Assembly (NCBI GenBank): GCA_947501475.1
Contig: CANMWA010000005.1
Span: forward strand, 186,001 to 250,000
From: an uncultured Aquimarina sp.
GTDB lineage: Bacteria > Bacteroidota > Bacteroidia > Flavobacteriales > Flavobacteriaceae
Direction: 5' to 3'
DNA: 64,000 nucleotides
In this document: piece by piece, positions 54,312-64,000 of the stretch
How positions within the stretch are numbered: position 1 is the first letter of the stretch
Layout of the letters: the number at the start of each line of letters is the position of its first letter
The notes under the pieces: model-generated
Databases searched by the model: none
Told to the model about the DNA's origin: nothing
What the model saw: only the letters and a program-made list of their open reading frames with translations
Translations under genes and position numbers: made by a program

Positions 54312-56480
54312 TTAAGATTTAGGTATCGGGAACCCTCTATCCTTCATTAATGCTTCAATCTTGGCATCACGCCCTCTAAACTTTCTATAGGCTTCTGCAG
54401 GATCCATTGCATTACGTGGTGCAAATAAGTATTTTACCAGTTTCGCTGCTACTTCTTTATCATAGAACCCTCCTGGTGCTTCAGCAAAAGCTTCGGCTGC
54501 ATCAGATGTTAATACATCTGCCCACATATATCCGTAATAAGCTGTTGCATAACCTTCACCAGAAAACACATGCCCAAAATGGGGAGTACGGTGACGCATA
54601 ACAAGCTCTTTAGGCATTTTAAGTTCTGTTAAGGTTTCTTTTTCAAACTTATCTACATCAATATTGGTAGGGTCTGCTAAATGAAATTTCATATCCATAA
54701 GGGCAGAGGCCAAATATTCTGTAGTACCAAACCCTTGATTAAAGGTTGCCGCTTTTTTCACCTTATCAATCAATGCTTTTGGCATTGGTTCTCCTGTTTT
54801 ATAATGTACAAGGTAGTTGTCGATCACTTGATCTGTAGATAACCAACGCTCTAATAATTGCGATTGAAACTCTGTGTAATCACGAACACCGCCATTAAGA
54901 GTTGGATATCTTACCTCAGATGAGAAGAAGTGTAATGCGTGACCAAACTCATGAAAGAATGTAGTAGCATCATCCCAAGATACTAATACAGGTTCTCCTG
55001 GAGCTGGTTTTACAAAATTAGAATTGTTAGATCCTAATACTGTCTTTTTACCATCAAAAGTAGTATGACTTCTATAGGTAGTAGCCCATGCACCAGAGCG
55101 TTTACCAGTTCTAGCAAAAGGATCAAGATACCATAATCCAATATGTTCTCCTGATGTCTTATCATTTACTTCCCATACGTTTACATCTTCATGAAATACA
55201 GCAACTTTACCTTTTTCAAGAGGGGTAAACTTATAATTGAATAATTCTCCGGCTACAAAGAACATAGCTTCAGTAAGTTTATCTAGTTGTAAGTATTGCT
55301 TTACCTCGTCTGAGTCAAGATCGTATTTCTTTTTCCTTACTTTTTCGGCATAATATCGATAATCCCATGGTTCAATTGTGATTTTATCTCCATTAGCATT
55401 AGCTACAGCTTGCATATCTGCTACTTCTTCTTTTACTCTTGCTATGGCAGCCGGCCATACAGCATTCATAAGCTTCATTGCATTTTCTGGGTTTTTGGCC
55501 ATACGGTTTTGTAATCTCCAATCTGCATAGTTGTCGTACCCTAGTAATGCAACACGCTCTTTTCTTAATTTTAAGATTTTGGCAATGTTCTCATTATTGT
55601 CTTTGTCGTCACCATTGTCACCTCGTGAGTAGTAGTTCTCCCAAACTTTTTTACGAAGTTCCCTTTCGTTAGAATAGGTAAGAAAAGGATCCATAGATGA
55701 ACGTGTGTTGGTTACTGCATATTTTCCTTCTTGCCCACGATCGGTTGCTGCTTTTGCATAGGCTTTAATCATCGGTTCTGATAAACCGCTTAATTGATCT
55801 TTGGTAAGATAGGTTACATATCCTTCTTCATCTGCAAGAATGTTATTAGAAAAATTTGTATACAGTTCTGAAAGTTCTTTGTTGATTGCTGCATACCGCT
55901 TCTTTTTTTCTTCATCGAGCTCTGCTCCGTTCATTGCAAACCCTTCATAGGTTAATTGTACAACACGTTGCTGATCTGCTTCTAAAGGCTCTTTTTGGGC
56001 ATTTTCATACACTGTTTTTATACGTTGAAAAAGCTTTGTGTTCTGAGATATTTTAGAACTAAATTCAGATAATTTCGGTGCCATTTCTTTTTGAATTTCT
56101 CTAAATTCAGGAGAAGACATATTAGCACTTAAAATACCATAATAGGTAAAAACTCGATTTAGTTCCTCACCAGCTTTTTCCATAGCTACAATAGTATTTT
56201 CAAAAGTAGGAGCTTCGGTATTATTTGCAATTTTATCAATTTCGGTAAGATTTAATTCCATTCCTTTTTCTAGGGCTGGTTTTAAATCCTCCAGAGTCAT
56301 CTTGTCAAATGCAGGTGTACCACCATAGGGTCCAGTCCAATCTGCTAATAAAACATTTGATATTTCATTAGTTTCTGTTGTTGTTTCCACAGTTTCTTTC
56401 TTTTGATTACAACTGGTTAAAAGTACAATTGCAAGTAACGCAACTGACTTGAAAGTTGTAGAGATGTTTGAGTTAATCAT
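54312..56480 (-). CDS. M3-family peptidyl-dipeptidase (Dcp-like) lipoprotein
   Basis: 722 residues. Lipobox LLTSC near residue 24 marks an exported form. The zinc site HEFGH is at 510-514 with a Glu downstream in the FQSQLLERWL region, as in the M3 (thimet/Dcp) family. The C-terminal HFGHVFSGEGYATAYYGYMW is characteristic. It cuts dipeptides from the C terminus of peptides. The M14 peptidase gene lies 11 bases upstream on the same strand, suggesting a shared peptide-degradation transcript. Confidence 0.95.
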   Translation of the reverse strand: MINSNISTTFKSVALLAIVLLTSCNQKKETVETTTETNEISNVLLADWTGPYGGTPAFDKMTLEDLKPALEKGMELNLTEIDKIANNTEAPTFENTIVAMEKAGEELNRVFTYYGILSANMSSPEFREIQKEMAPKLSEFSSKISQNTKLFQRIKTVYENAQKEPLEADQQRVVQLTYEGFAMNGAELDEEKKKRYAAINKELSELYTNFSNNILADEEGYVTYLTKDQLSGLSEPMIKAYAKAATDRGQEGKYAVTNTRSSMDPFLTYSNERELRKKVWENYYSRGDNGDDKDNNENIAKILKLRKERVALLGYDNYADWRLQNRMAKNPENAMKLMNAVWPAAIARVKEEVADMQAVANANGDKITIEPWDYRYYAEKVRKKKYDLDSDEVKQYLQLDKLTEAMFFVAGELFNYKFTPLEKGKVAVFHEDVNVWEVNDKTSGEHIGLWYLDPFARTGKRSGAWATTYRSHTTFDGKKTVLGSNNSNFVKPAPGEPVLVSWDDATTFFHEFGHALHFFSSEVRYPTLNGGVRDYTEFQSQLLERWLSTDQVIDNYLVHYKTGEPMPKALIDKVKKAATFNQGFGTTEYLASALMDMKFHLADPTNIDVDKFEKETLTELKMPKELVMRHRTPHFGHVFSGEGYATAYYGYMWADVLTSDAAEAFAEAPGGFYDKEVAAKLVKYLFAPRNAMDPAEAYRKFRGRDAKIEALMKDRGFPIPKS

Positions 56481-56491
56481 GATTATTTAAT

Positions 56492-58972
56492 TTAAAGTCT
56501 AAATTTATTATTGTTAGCAAAAAAGATGGCATTAACAAAGAAAAGTTTGCCATTTTCCCAGAAGGATCTAAACATTGGGTTGTCTACCATATAAATAAAA
56601 CTACCGCTACCCATTCTAGCTTCGCCAAAAACCAAGGAGTTATTTAGTCCTTTTAACGCATCTTTACCCGCAAATCCAGAAACGCTTTCTGGATTTTGTA
56701 TATACGCTACATTATATCCTTTTTGTAGTAATTTATATGAGTTACTCCCTAGTTTAAGACTAAAATAAGTATTGTCGTATCCAAAAGCCATAGGGTGAGA
56801 TTCATCTACCTTGGTTTTAAAAATACTACCCGTTATAAAGCCTTTTACACGTTCACGCTCTCGTTGATTGTATGATGTAAGATTACCTATAGAATCTTTT
56901 TTCTTCTCTTCGGGTTTATTCTTTTTTAGATCAAAACCTTCTTTATCAGCAAAAACGCTAACTGCATTAGCTATGGCGATTAATTTTCCACCTTGTTGAA
57001 CCCAATCCTTTACCTTTTTTAGCAAGGCCGTGTTTATTTGACCCTTATAATATCCATTTGGCATAATGAGGACATCATATTTTTCAAGATGTACTTTTTT
57101 AAGATAATCAGTATCTATAGATGTTACAGGAAATTTAAGTTGTTGTTCAAAAAAATGCCATAGTTCTCCATAACTCAATGAAGAAATATAATCTCCTTTT
57201 AGGATTGCAATACGTTGTTTGTTGATCAGTTTTACATCAGGAGAACCAAAATCTACTCCGCTAGAAGCAAAACTCGAGGGAGCATTATATAATTTTCTAT
57301 GATGTTTATTCGCTATATCGACTACAATTTTGTCGTAATTTTTAATGTTGCGATTATCACTTTTAGTAATGATTAAGCTTCCTTTTTTGAATGTATCTCC
57401 ATTGTTTGAAAAGTCTTTTTCACTAAAACGAACCCGAATGTTTTTTTGTAATAAATTAGCCATAAATGCTGCGTCATCAAGGCTATTCCATTTTGCGATA
57501 TAACCTGGTCCACTTGGGTTTTCTGTATTAATTATGTTGTTTTGTTTTTTATTTCCGTTAGCTGTAATCAATGATGTAGATGCAATAGCTTCTAATCCAT
57601 ATGCATGCGGAACACTCCAAGCTGTGATGTCATATGTAAGAGGATTGCTTAATTTGGCATTAGGCTCAAAAAGTACTTTTACCATTTTGCCCTTGGGTTG
57701 ATTGGTGTTTACAACCAGCGCTCCATTTGCACTAATGCTTCCTTGTTTATTTTCTCTAAAGTTAAAACCAGAAACCTTTGTAGCATTCGTATAGCCGTAT
57801 TGTATATCATGCTTATCAAGCAATTTGGTTAATGCGTTAATCTTGTCTGTTTCACCAGTCAACACATAGCTTTTATATTTTAGATTAGCATTATCAAAAA
57901 ATTTCTTGAATTCGGTATTCAGTTTTGTTGCATTTTTTGATGAAACTTCAACAGTAGATAACCCGGTTGTAGTATGATGCAATGCGCGATCTTTTAGCGT
58001 TAATATATACCCTTCATCGGTTTGAATACCTAATCCCGCACGACCATGGCCCGCTTGCTCATATGTCATACCAATAGCTCCCATAAAAGTTGGATAGGTG
58101 TCGCCATAACTAGGATACAATAAATCAAAACGTTCTCTGGTAAAAAACAACCAGCCTTTTGCATCAAAATATGTTGCATGATTTTTACCTATTTGCGTCT
58201 GAAAATCTCGTTGCCACGGAGTAATAATTTCGTGAAAAGGCTCAGCGGCAGGAGCAAAGTAATAGGGCTCGTTAATGCCTTGTTCGTGAAAATCTACATG
58301 AATATGTGGCATCCACGTGTTGTATATTTTTAAACGTTGTGTAGATTCTACTTGGGTAGCCCATGCCCAATCACGATTAAGATCAAAAAGATAATGGTTA
58401 GGTCTCCCGCCAGGCCAGGGCTCATTATGTTCTGTTGCATTCTGGTCTGTGTTATAAGGTGTAGATTTTACCTGATTATACCAGTTAGCATATCGATCCC
58501 GACCATCTGGATTAATACAAGGATCTATAATTACTACTGTGTTTTGCAGCCAGTCGGATTTTTTTGTAATTAACTCATATATCGTTTGCATCGCAGCCTC
58601 TGTACTAGATGCCTCATTACCATGTACATTATAACTTAACCAAACGATAGCCGTTTTTGGATCTGAAGTCCCTTTAACGATGCCTGTGTTTTTAAGATGA
58701 TCTAATCGTATATTTTCAATATTTTTTAAATTTTCTTCAGAAGAAATTATAGCATAGGTTAGGGGGCGACGTTCATTTGTCTTACCATAGTTGTGATAAG
58801 TTACCATGTTAGAGTTTTCGTCTACATGCTTAAAATAACGCACTACATCTGCATGACGTGTAAATTGATCACCGATCTCGTAACCTAAAAATTCTGATGG
58901 CGATTGTAATGTATTTTGTGAGAAAGAAAGAGATGTTATTACGACAAATAACGTAAATAGTACTGTTTTCAT
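56492..58972 (-). CDS. Exported M14-family zinc carboxypeptidase
   Basis: 826 residues with a signal peptide (KTVLFTLFVVITSLSFSQ). The zinc ligands are in YNVHGNEASSTEAAMQT (HxxE) and the third His in HVDFHEQG; DPCINPDGRDRYANWY is the typical substrate segment. The catalytic Glu is expected near TYEQAG. The C-terminal half (from ~400) adds beta and GATase-like segments (ISSLSYGELWHFFEQQ, VLIMPNGYYKGQ), common in Bacteroidota members. It trims C-terminal residues of peptides or cell-wall units. Confidence 0.93.
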   Translation of the reverse strand: MKTVLFTLFVVITSLSFSQNTLQSPSEFLGYEIGDQFTRHADVVRYFKHVDENSNMVTYHNYGKTNERRPLTYAIISSEENLKNIENIRLDHLKNTGIVKGTSDPKTAIVWLSYNVHGNEASSTEAAMQTIYELITKKSDWLQNTVVIIDPCINPDGRDRYANWYNQVKSTPYNTDQNATEHNEPWPGGRPNHYLFDLNRDWAWATQVESTQRLKIYNTWMPHIHVDFHEQGINEPYYFAPAAEPFHEIITPWQRDFQTQIGKNHATYFDAKGWLFFTRERFDLLYPSYGDTYPTFMGAIGMTYEQAGHGRAGLGIQTDEGYILTLKDRALHHTTTGLSTVEVSSKNATKLNTEFKKFFDNANLKYKSYVLTGETDKINALTKLLDKHDIQYGYTNATKVSGFNFRENKQGSISANGALVVNTNQPKGKMVKVLFEPNAKLSNPLTYDITAWSVPHAYGLEAIASTSLITANGNKKQNNIINTENPSGPGYIAKWNSLDDAAFMANLLQKNIRVRFSEKDFSNNGDTFKKGSLIITKSDNRNIKNYDKIVVDIANKHHRKLYNAPSSFASSGVDFGSPDVKLINKQRIAILKGDYISSLSYGELWHFFEQQLKFPVTSIDTDYLKKVHLEKYDVLIMPNGYYKGQINTALLKKVKDWVQQGGKLIAIANAVSVFADKEGFDLKKNKPEEKKKDSIGNLTSYNQRERERVKGFITGSIFKTKVDESHPMAFGYDNTYFSLKLGSNSYKLLQKGYNVAYIQNPESVSGFAGKDALKGLNNSLVFGEARMGSGSFIYMVDNPMFRSFWENGKLFFVNAIFFANNNKFRL

Positions 58973-59098
58973 TGATTGATTGAAATTTTAAAAATGGTAA
59001 ATTACCGAGTTAAATTTAGGTTGTAATCTGTATTAACTAAAATTTAGGATTTACAATCACAATCTAATGTATATTTAACCTCTCAAAAAAAGATTTTT

Positions 59099-60694
59099 AT
59101 GCCTAGTGACTGTATTCCGTTTAGAGAAACGAATTACTTTTCATCCCTTATATGCGATTACTTAGATCAAAAAGCTGATTTACAGGTGTTTTATAGCCGC
59201 TTTCCAGAGTTAGAAAATTTTAAAGCTCAGATAGATGAAAAACAAAAATCTTTTCCTATTTCGAATAGAGAAGTATTGCTTAAGGCCTTAAAAAAGCAAT
59301 ATAATGGTTTTAATCCCTCAGAAGCTACCGAGCAAAACATAGCCTCATTAGGGCAAGTATCGACATTTACGATCACTACGGGGCATCAATTAAACCTATT
59401 TACAGGCCCACTTTATTTTTTATACAAAATCATTTCTACAATTAACCTTACCAAGGTTTTAAAAGAAAAATATCCCGAATATAATTTTGTGCCTATCTAT
59501 TGGATGGCTACAGAAGATCATGATTTTGATGAGATTAATTATTTTAACCTTAACGGAAAGAAAATACAATGGAATCGTGAGGATGGGGGAGCTGTTGGTT
59601 GTTTTGATACACAAGGTTTGGATAAAGTTTTTGAGATTTTCTCTTCGGAAATTGGTATAGGAAAAAATGCAGAACGATTAAAATTTCTTTTTAGAGAAGC
59701 GTATCTTAACCATAATACGCTGTCTGAAGCTACGCGATATCTCGCTAACGAATTATTTGGCGAATATGGTTTGGTCATTATAGATGGTGATGATCGAGAA
59801 TTGAAGCACCTTTTTGTTCCATATGTTGAAAAGGAATTGTTAGAACAGACATCGTATGCATCGGTGCTGCCAAAAGCAAATAAACTAGATGAAGCAGGGT
59901 ATAAAGTGCAGGTAAACCCCAGAGAGATTAATTTGTTCTATTTAACGAAAGGATTGCGCGAACGTATTATCGAAAAAGAAGGAAGCTATTTTGTAAACGA
60001 AACTGAGATAGAGTGGAGCAAGAGTGAGATGCTAAAAGAACTCTATGAGTTCCCAGAGCGATTTAGTCCCAATGTGATGATGCGACCCTTGTATCAAGAA
60101 GTTATTTTACCAAATCTTTGTTATATCGGTGGTGGCGGAGAATTAGCGTATTGGATGGAATTAAAGGATTATTTTGAAACGGTAGAGGTTCCGTTTCCTA
60201 TGTTGTTACTTCGTAATTCAGTATTAATCCAGACCGATAAACAAGCAGAAAAAATCAAAAAACTAAATGTATCTGATAGAGAATTGTTTCTAAAACAGCA
60301 TGAACTAATCAATCGTAAAGTTCGACAAATTTCAAATATCGATATTAATTTTGATCCACAACGTAAACTACTTCAGGAACAATTTGAAGCTATGTACAAA
60401 TTAGCAGAACAAACCGATGTTACTTTTAAAAATGCTGTAAAAGCTCAAGAAGTAAAACAACTCAAAGGGTTAGAGATGCTCGAGAAGCGATTGTTAAAAG
60501 CACAAAAACGTAAGTTAGGAGATCATGTAAAACGATTAACTACTATACAAAACGAGTTATTTCCTAATCAAAGTTTACAAGAGCGTACTGCTAATTTTTC
60601 TGAACTGTATTTGGAGTATGGTAAAGATCTGATCCCGAACTTGATTAAACACTTAGATCCTTTAAAAGGAGAGTTTTTCACTATAAGATTTTAA
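59099..60694 (+). CDS. bshC: Bacillithiol biosynthesis cysteine-adding enzyme BshC
   Basis: 531 residues. The Rossmann-like core has TTGHQLNLFTGPLYFLYKI (the HQ-type nucleotide motif), VPIYWMATEDHDFDEINYF, then NVMMRPLYQEVILPN and CYIGGGGELAYWMELKDYF, and a C-terminal coiled coil (KQLKGLEMLEKRLLKAQKRK). It joins cysteine to GlcN-malate to make bacillithiol, the low-molecular thiol of these bacteria. BshA and BshB are not in the window, although the PIG-L gene at 7.4 kb is of the BshB superfamily. Confidence 0.96.
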   Translation: MPSDCIPFRETNYFSSLICDYLDQKADLQVFYSRFPELENFKAQIDEKQKSFPISNREVLLKALKKQYNGFNPSEATEQNIASLGQVSTFTITTGHQLNLFTGPLYFLYKIISTINLTKVLKEKYPEYNFVPIYWMATEDHDFDEINYFNLNGKKIQWNREDGGAVGCFDTQGLDKVFEIFSSEIGIGKNAERLKFLFREAYLNHNTLSEATRYLANELFGEYGLVIIDGDDRELKHLFVPYVEKELLEQTSYASVLPKANKLDEAGYKVQVNPREINLFYLTKGLRERIIEKEGSYFVNETEIEWSKSEMLKELYEFPERFSPNVMMRPLYQEVILPNLCYIGGGGELAYWMELKDYFETVEVPFPMLLLRNSVLIQTDKQAEKIKKLNVSDRELFLKQHELINRKVRQISNIDINFDPQRKLLQEQFEAMYKLAEQTDVTFKNAVKAQEVKQLKGLEMLEKRLLKAQKRKLGDHVKRLTTIQNELFPNQSLQERTANFSELYLEYGKDLIPNLIKHLDPLKGEFFTIRF

Positions 60695-60707
60695 TACAAT
60701 AAAAAAA

Positions 60708-61286
60708 TTATAGTTTAATTGGATGTTCTCCTATGGCATTTAGAGATACTTTCCATTGTTCTTCATATATAGAAGAATAAAATATGATAATATCAAATGG
60801 GAAATTAGTATCTCCTTCTTCTAGGCCGTAAAACAGATAAAAGGATTCTACATTCTGATTAGGTACGGTGGCCGCAATTAGTAAGACTTCATTATTTGGT
60901 AATATGGTAGCTCCTTTTGTTAAAAAATTTGAACTTGATCTAGAAATGATGCTATCGACACGAGGGTAGTTTTTTGTTGTAAAGTCTTTAAAATTAAGTG
61001 GGTAATATTTATTTTTAGCAAAAATAGCAGTAGAATCGATAATTGCAGGGCCCAGTCCGTTATTTTTAATTCCTATACTAAATACAACAGTAGAATCTGA
61101 ATTAGCAACTCCTGAAGTAAAAGATACTCTAGGGGTTACCGATAACCTAGCCTGTTTGCTAATCACTCTAGTTTGGTATAAAAAAATAAAGAGGGTTAAT
61201 AAACTTATAAAAATGGCAGATAATCCAATAATTTTATCTGTGGTTAAAACTTTCTTTTTCATCCGTTTTTTTAATTGCGTATTCAT
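60708..61286 (-). CDS. Membrane-anchored protein of unknown function
   Basis: 192 residues from ATG 61286; an upstream TTG (61304) is unlikely. A basic N terminus (MNTQLKKRMKKKVLTTDK) is followed by one helix (IIGLSAIFISLLTLFIFLYQ). The outer ~130 residues are beta-rich (SVTPRVSFTSGVANSDSTVV, FSIGIKNNGLGPAIIDSTAI), suggesting an Ig-like fold. I do not recognise a family. It converges with bshC. Confidence 0.7.
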   Translation of the reverse strand: MNTQLKKRMKKKVLTTDKIIGLSAIFISLLTLFIFLYQTRVISKQARLSVTPRVSFTSGVANSDSTVVFSIGIKNNGLGPAIIDSTAIFAKNKYYPLNFKDFTTKNYPRVDSIISRSSSNFLTKGATILPNNEVLLIAATVPNQNVESFYLFYGLEEGDTNFPFDIIIFYSSIYEEQWKVSLNAIGEHPIKL

Positions 61287-61440
61287 TATTGAATTAGAAT
61301 TCAATAGAAATTATTAGTTGTAATACAAAAATAGTGGACGAATATACAAATATTTTAATAGGCATTTTTTGCTGTCAATTCATAATTTTGATTTGATTTT
61401 CTATATTATTTATAAAAGCTTTATTGGTTGGTGTTACCAT

Positions 61441-61986
61441 TCATGGTACCAAATAAGTTCCTCTCCAATAAGTATCTTCTTTTTTAAATAAAACACGCAT
61501 ATGATTAGGTCTTTGTATACGTAAAAATTCAATACGATGGGGTATGATCTTAATTGCAGAAAAAAAGTGCTTATTTTCAAGAAAATCAATTTCATCAGGA
61601 TCTTTGATTTCTTTACCCGGCGCTAATTGAGTTGTATAATCTCTTCTAGATTTTTGCGGAATTTGCTCCCAAATAGTTTTTAAGATATTATCATCTGTTA
61701 TCATCTCAGCTTTAGCATGTATAGATAATTGGATAAGTCGTTTAGAATCCATAAATAGTAGGCTGACCTTGTTTTGTTCACGAATGTGTGTGATTTTTTT
61801 TGATCTAGAATCGGTGTAAATAGTAAAATTTAATTGATCGTCTATATCTCTAAGTACTAGGGTTCTTAGTCTGGGGGTACCACTAATATCTGTAGTTGCC
61901 ATGGTAAAATACCTGAAAGGATGATCTTTAGTTTTTATAGCATTTTTTAGGTCATTAAAAATAGACGAAAAAATAATATTGGTCAT
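61441..61986 (-). CDS. Pyridoxamine 5'-phosphate oxidase-like flavoprotein
   Basis: 181 residues. The split-barrel FMN motifs are seen as FRYFTMATTDISGTPRLRTL, DDQLNFTIYTDSRSKKITHI and VSLLFMDSKRLIQLSIHA. A C-terminal PNPOx-like segment ends in DTYWRGTYLVP. It is shorter than true PdxH and resembles HugZ/Alr4036-type FMN-binding proteins, so a redox role other than vitamin B6 synthesis is likely. It is divergent from guaA. Confidence 0.88.
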   Translation of the reverse strand: MTNIIFSSIFNDLKNAIKTKDHPFRYFTMATTDISGTPRLRTLVLRDIDDQLNFTIYTDSRSKKITHIREQNKVSLLFMDSKRLIQLSIHAKAEMITDDNILKTIWEQIPQKSRRDYTTQLAPGKEIKDPDEIDFLENKHFFSAIKIIPHRIEFLRIQRPNHMRVLFKKEDTYWRGTYLVP

Positions 61987-62172
61987 TTATTAAAGTTTTC
62001 TTAAAGTTACAAGAATTTATAACGCATGTCAAAAGTTAATCACGTAGAATTACTACATAAAAAATGTAGCTTTTGAAGGTGTTTTTTTATGGATATAGTA
62101 CTTTATGTATTTTTATCACAAATAATATTGAAAATTATTTCATTCAGGATTTCGAGGGTAGGAATTTAATTT

Positions 62173-62180
62173 TATTTTTG
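62173..62180 (+). promoter_or_regulatory. -7 box of guaA
   Basis: TATTTTTG matches TAnnTTTG and ends four bases before the guaA ATG, so the transcript would be leaderless or nearly so. It also argues against the long open frame that starts at 62073. Confidence 0.5.
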
Positions 62181-62183
62181 CCT

Positions 62184-63716
62184 ATGCAAAACAACAAGGT
62201 ACTTATTTTAGACTTCGGGTCACAGGTAACACAACTCATTGGGCGTCGTGTAAGAGAGCTTAACATTTATTCAGAAATACATCCATATAACAAACCACCA
62301 AAGGATATTGATAGTTTCAAAGCTGTAATTTTATCAGGTAGCCCATTATCAGTCAGAGGCGATAATGTTGCGCATCCAGACCTTACTTTGATACGTGGTA
62401 AAAAACCACTATTAGGTATTTGTTATGGTGCACAATATCTTGCGCATTTTGGAGGAGGACAAGTAGCAGAATCTAATACAAGGGAGTATGGTCGTGCAAA
62501 TTTATCGTACATTAACGATAATGAGTTGTTTCAAAATATTTCAAAAGATTCGCAAGTTTGGATGAGTCATAGCGATACCATAAAAGAATTACCAACCAAC
62601 GGTAAGCTTTTGGCAAGTACTCATGATGTTGAGAATGCTGCATTTAAGATTGATGGTGAGGAAACCTATGCAATTCAATTTCATCCAGAAGTGTATCATT
62701 CTAAAGATGGTACGCAACTATTACACAATTTTTTGGTAAATATAGCAGGTGTTGCTCAAGACTGGACTCCAGATTCTTTTGTAGATGAAACTGTAAGTAA
62801 CTTAAAGGAACAATTAGGTAAAGATAAAGTCGTGCTAGGACTTTCTGGAGGTGTAGACTCTTCAGTTGCTGCTATGCTATTGCATAAGGCTATTGGTAAA
62901 AATTTGTATTGTATTTTTGTTAACAACGGTTTATTGCGTAAAAATGAGTTTACAGCAGTATTAGAGCAATACAAAGGTATGGGCTTAAATGTTAAAGGAG
63001 TTGATGCTTCGGCACGTTTTTTGGAGGCTCTAGCAGGAGAAAGTGATCCAGAAAAAAAGCGTAAGGCCATTGGGCGAGTGTTTATTGAAGTTTTTGATGA
63101 TGAAGCAAATGCTATCGAGAATGTTACATGGTTAGCACAAGGTACAATATATCCAGATGTAATCGAGAGTGTTTCAGTAACCGGAGGACCAAGTGCTACA
63201 ATTAAGAGTCATCATAATGTGGGAGGTTTGCCAGATTATATGAAACTGAAGATAGTTGAACCTTTAAAGATGTTATTCAAAGATGAGGTACGACGCGTGG
63301 GAGCATCCATGGATATGGATAAAGAGTTACTAGGTAGACATCCATTTCCAGGACCAGGATTAGCGATTAGAATATTAGGTGACATTACTCCAGAGAAAGT
63401 TCGTATTTTACAAGAAGTAGATGCTATTTTTATTAATGGCCTTAAAGAAAATGGATTGTATGACAAAGTTTGGCAAGCTGGAGCAATTTTATTACCAGTA
63501 CAAAGTGTAGGAGTAATGGGAGACGAACGAACCTATGAAAATTGCGTTGCATTAAGAGCAGTTGAAAGTACAGATGGGATGACCGCAGATTGGGTAAATT
63601 TACCATACGAGTTTTTACAAAAAACATCCAATACAATAATAAACAGAGTAAAAGGCGTTAATAGAGTAGTATATGATATAAGCTCAAAACCTCCTGCAAC
63701 GATAGAATGGGAATAG
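62184..63716 (+). CDS. guaA: GMP synthase (glutamine-hydrolysing)
   Basis: 510 residues from ATG 62184. The class I amidotransferase half has the catalytic Cys at 80 ([16 protein letters not shown]) and His/Glu in [10 protein letters not shown]. The ATP pyrophosphatase half has [17 protein letters not shown], and the C-terminal dimer domain ends in [19 protein letters not shown]. It converts XMP to GMP using ammonia from glutamine. The LysM gene follows after 51 bases, an order common in Flavobacteriaceae. Confidence 0.98.
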   Translation: MQNNKVLILDFGSQVTQLIGRRVRELNIYSEIHPYNKPPKDIDSFKAVILSGSPLSVRGDNVAHPDLTLIRGKKPLLGICYGAQYLAHFGGGQVAESNTREYGRANLSYINDNELFQNISKDSQVWMSHSDTIKELPTNGKLLASTHDVENAAFKIDGEETYAIQFHPEVYHSKDGTQLLHNFLVNIAGVAQDWTPDSFVDETVSNLKEQLGKDKVVLGLSGGVDSSVAAMLLHKAIGKNLYCIFVNNGLLRKNEFTAVLEQYKGMGLNVKGVDASARFLEALAGESDPEKKRKAIGRVFIEVFDDEANAIENVTWLAQGTIYPDVIESVSVTGGPSATIKSHHNVGGLPDYMKLKIVEPLKMLFKDEVRRVGASMDMDKELLGRHPFPGPGLAIRILGDITPEKVRILQEVDAIFINGLKENGLYDKVWQAGAILLPVQSVGVMGDERTYENCVALRAVESTDGMTADWVNLPYEFLQKTSNTIINRVKGVNRVVYDISSKPPATIEWE

Positions 63717-63767
63717 AGATATCCTAATTTAAGTTTTTGGATTCAGGGAATAAAAAAAATAAATAGA

Positions 63768-64000
63768 ATGAAAAAGTTGTTATTGATCTTACTACTGTTG
63801 ACAACATCAGTTACTGTGTTTGCTCAGCAATATAAGAGTCATAAAGTCGCTAAGGGCGAAAATGTATATAGAATTGCCAAACGTTATAATACAACTCCAG
63901 AGGCAATATATAGGATTAATCCAACGGCCAAAGATGGTATTAAAGAGGGAGAGATTTTAGCTATTCCGGTTATTGATGATCAAGAATATAAAACCCATGT
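63768..64000 (+). CDS. LysM-domain exported protein, N-terminal part
   Basis: 77 codons are present before the window edge. A signal peptide (MKKLLLILLLLTTSVTVFAQ) is followed by a LysM module (YKSHKVAKGENVYRIAKRYN, TTPEAIYRINPTAKDG, then IKEGEILAIPV). LysM binds peptidoglycan. The full protein runs beyond 64000; in related genomes such a gene after guaA encodes a LysM protein with a further periplasmic-binding-type domain (recalled). Same strand as guaA. Confidence 0.85.
   Translation, partial: MKKLLLILLLLTTSVTVFAQQYKSHKVAKGENVYRIAKRYNTTPEAIYRINPTAKDGIKEGEILAIPVIDDQEYKTH

Noticed and set aside
62073..62183. 37-codon extension of GMP synthase
   Set aside because: A TAnnTTTG box lies just before the ATG at 62184, and the family begins with the VLILDFGSQ strand right after it.
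1..64000. CRISPR array, tRNA or rRNA gene, or complete insertion sequence
   Set aside because: No direct-repeat/spacer pattern, cloverleaf, rRNA-like stretch or transposase was recognised on reading; a tRNAscan and IS search would confirm.

Overview
The window looks like chromosome of a marine Flavobacteriaceae (Bacteroidota); the style is closest to Aquimarina-like genomes, but that genus is inference. The base composition is AT-rich. Shine-Dalgarno sequences are weak or absent. Promoter-like boxes follow the Bacteroidota TTTG / TAnnTTTG pattern. Typical family content includes the STN-type TonB receptor with FecI/FecR, a SecA ending without a zinc tail, the L28-L33-DUF4295 cluster, bacillithiol synthesis (BshC), and many lipoproteins with the MKK...SC signal type.

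Layout. 1-7.2 kb: tail of a leucine-rich-repeat protein, an ECF sigma/anti-sigma-like pair, a flavin monooxygenase overlapping an M23 peptidase, a large Ig-like lipoprotein, and a PadR regulator with its membrane partner. 7.2-16.7 kb: a PIG-L deacetylase whose lipoprotein leader is out of frame, a duplicated-domain secreted protein, secA, a cobalamin adenosyltransferase, recR and a lipoyl E2 acyltransferase. 16.7-23.1 kb: an ABC/GntR(YtrA-type) operon with a clear promoter and operator, small membrane proteins and a class V aminotransferase. 23.1-29.1 kb: a metal (probably Mn/Fe) ABC transporter operon, divergent from a DtxR/MntR-type regulator, with a four-helix-bundle ORF inserted inside it. 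29.2-34.5 kb: exonuclease, FAH hydrolase, Hpt protein, cinA, ribosomal proteins and ftsY. 34.7-42.1 kb: an outer-membrane-associated protein, then an ECF sigma/FecR/TonB-receptor surface-signalling set with a divergent lipoprotein. 42.1-48.7 kb: rimO, a PAS histidine kinase with response regulator, trmL and small secreted proteins. 48.7-54.2 kb: an accessory, decaying stretch with several broken genes, a dyad element, sigZ, PhzF, a deaminase and a VOC protein. 54.3-64 kb: M3 and M14 peptidases, bshC, a PNPOx-like protein, guaA and the start of a LysM protein.

The clearest regulatory logic is at two sites. In the 16.8 kb operon a GTGTA/TACAC dyad sits at the predicted transcription start of an operon that encodes its own YtrA-type regulator. 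In the 28.4 kb intergenic region two divergent consensus promoters overlap dyads between the metal regulator and its transporter operon.

The most unusual general feature is the number of precise gene lesions. They include A-run frameshifts in the PIG-L gene, in the 50.7 kb gene and in the 51.7 kb remnant, an in-frame stop in the four-helix-bundle gene, and a 7-bp deletion in one of two tandem repeats of a BspA-like lipoprotein. They may be real decay, phase-variable switches, or homopolymer assembly errors; reads would settle which. I did not find tRNA or rRNA genes, CRISPR arrays or a complete insertion sequence. I see no wholly new multi-gene defence or biosynthetic system.
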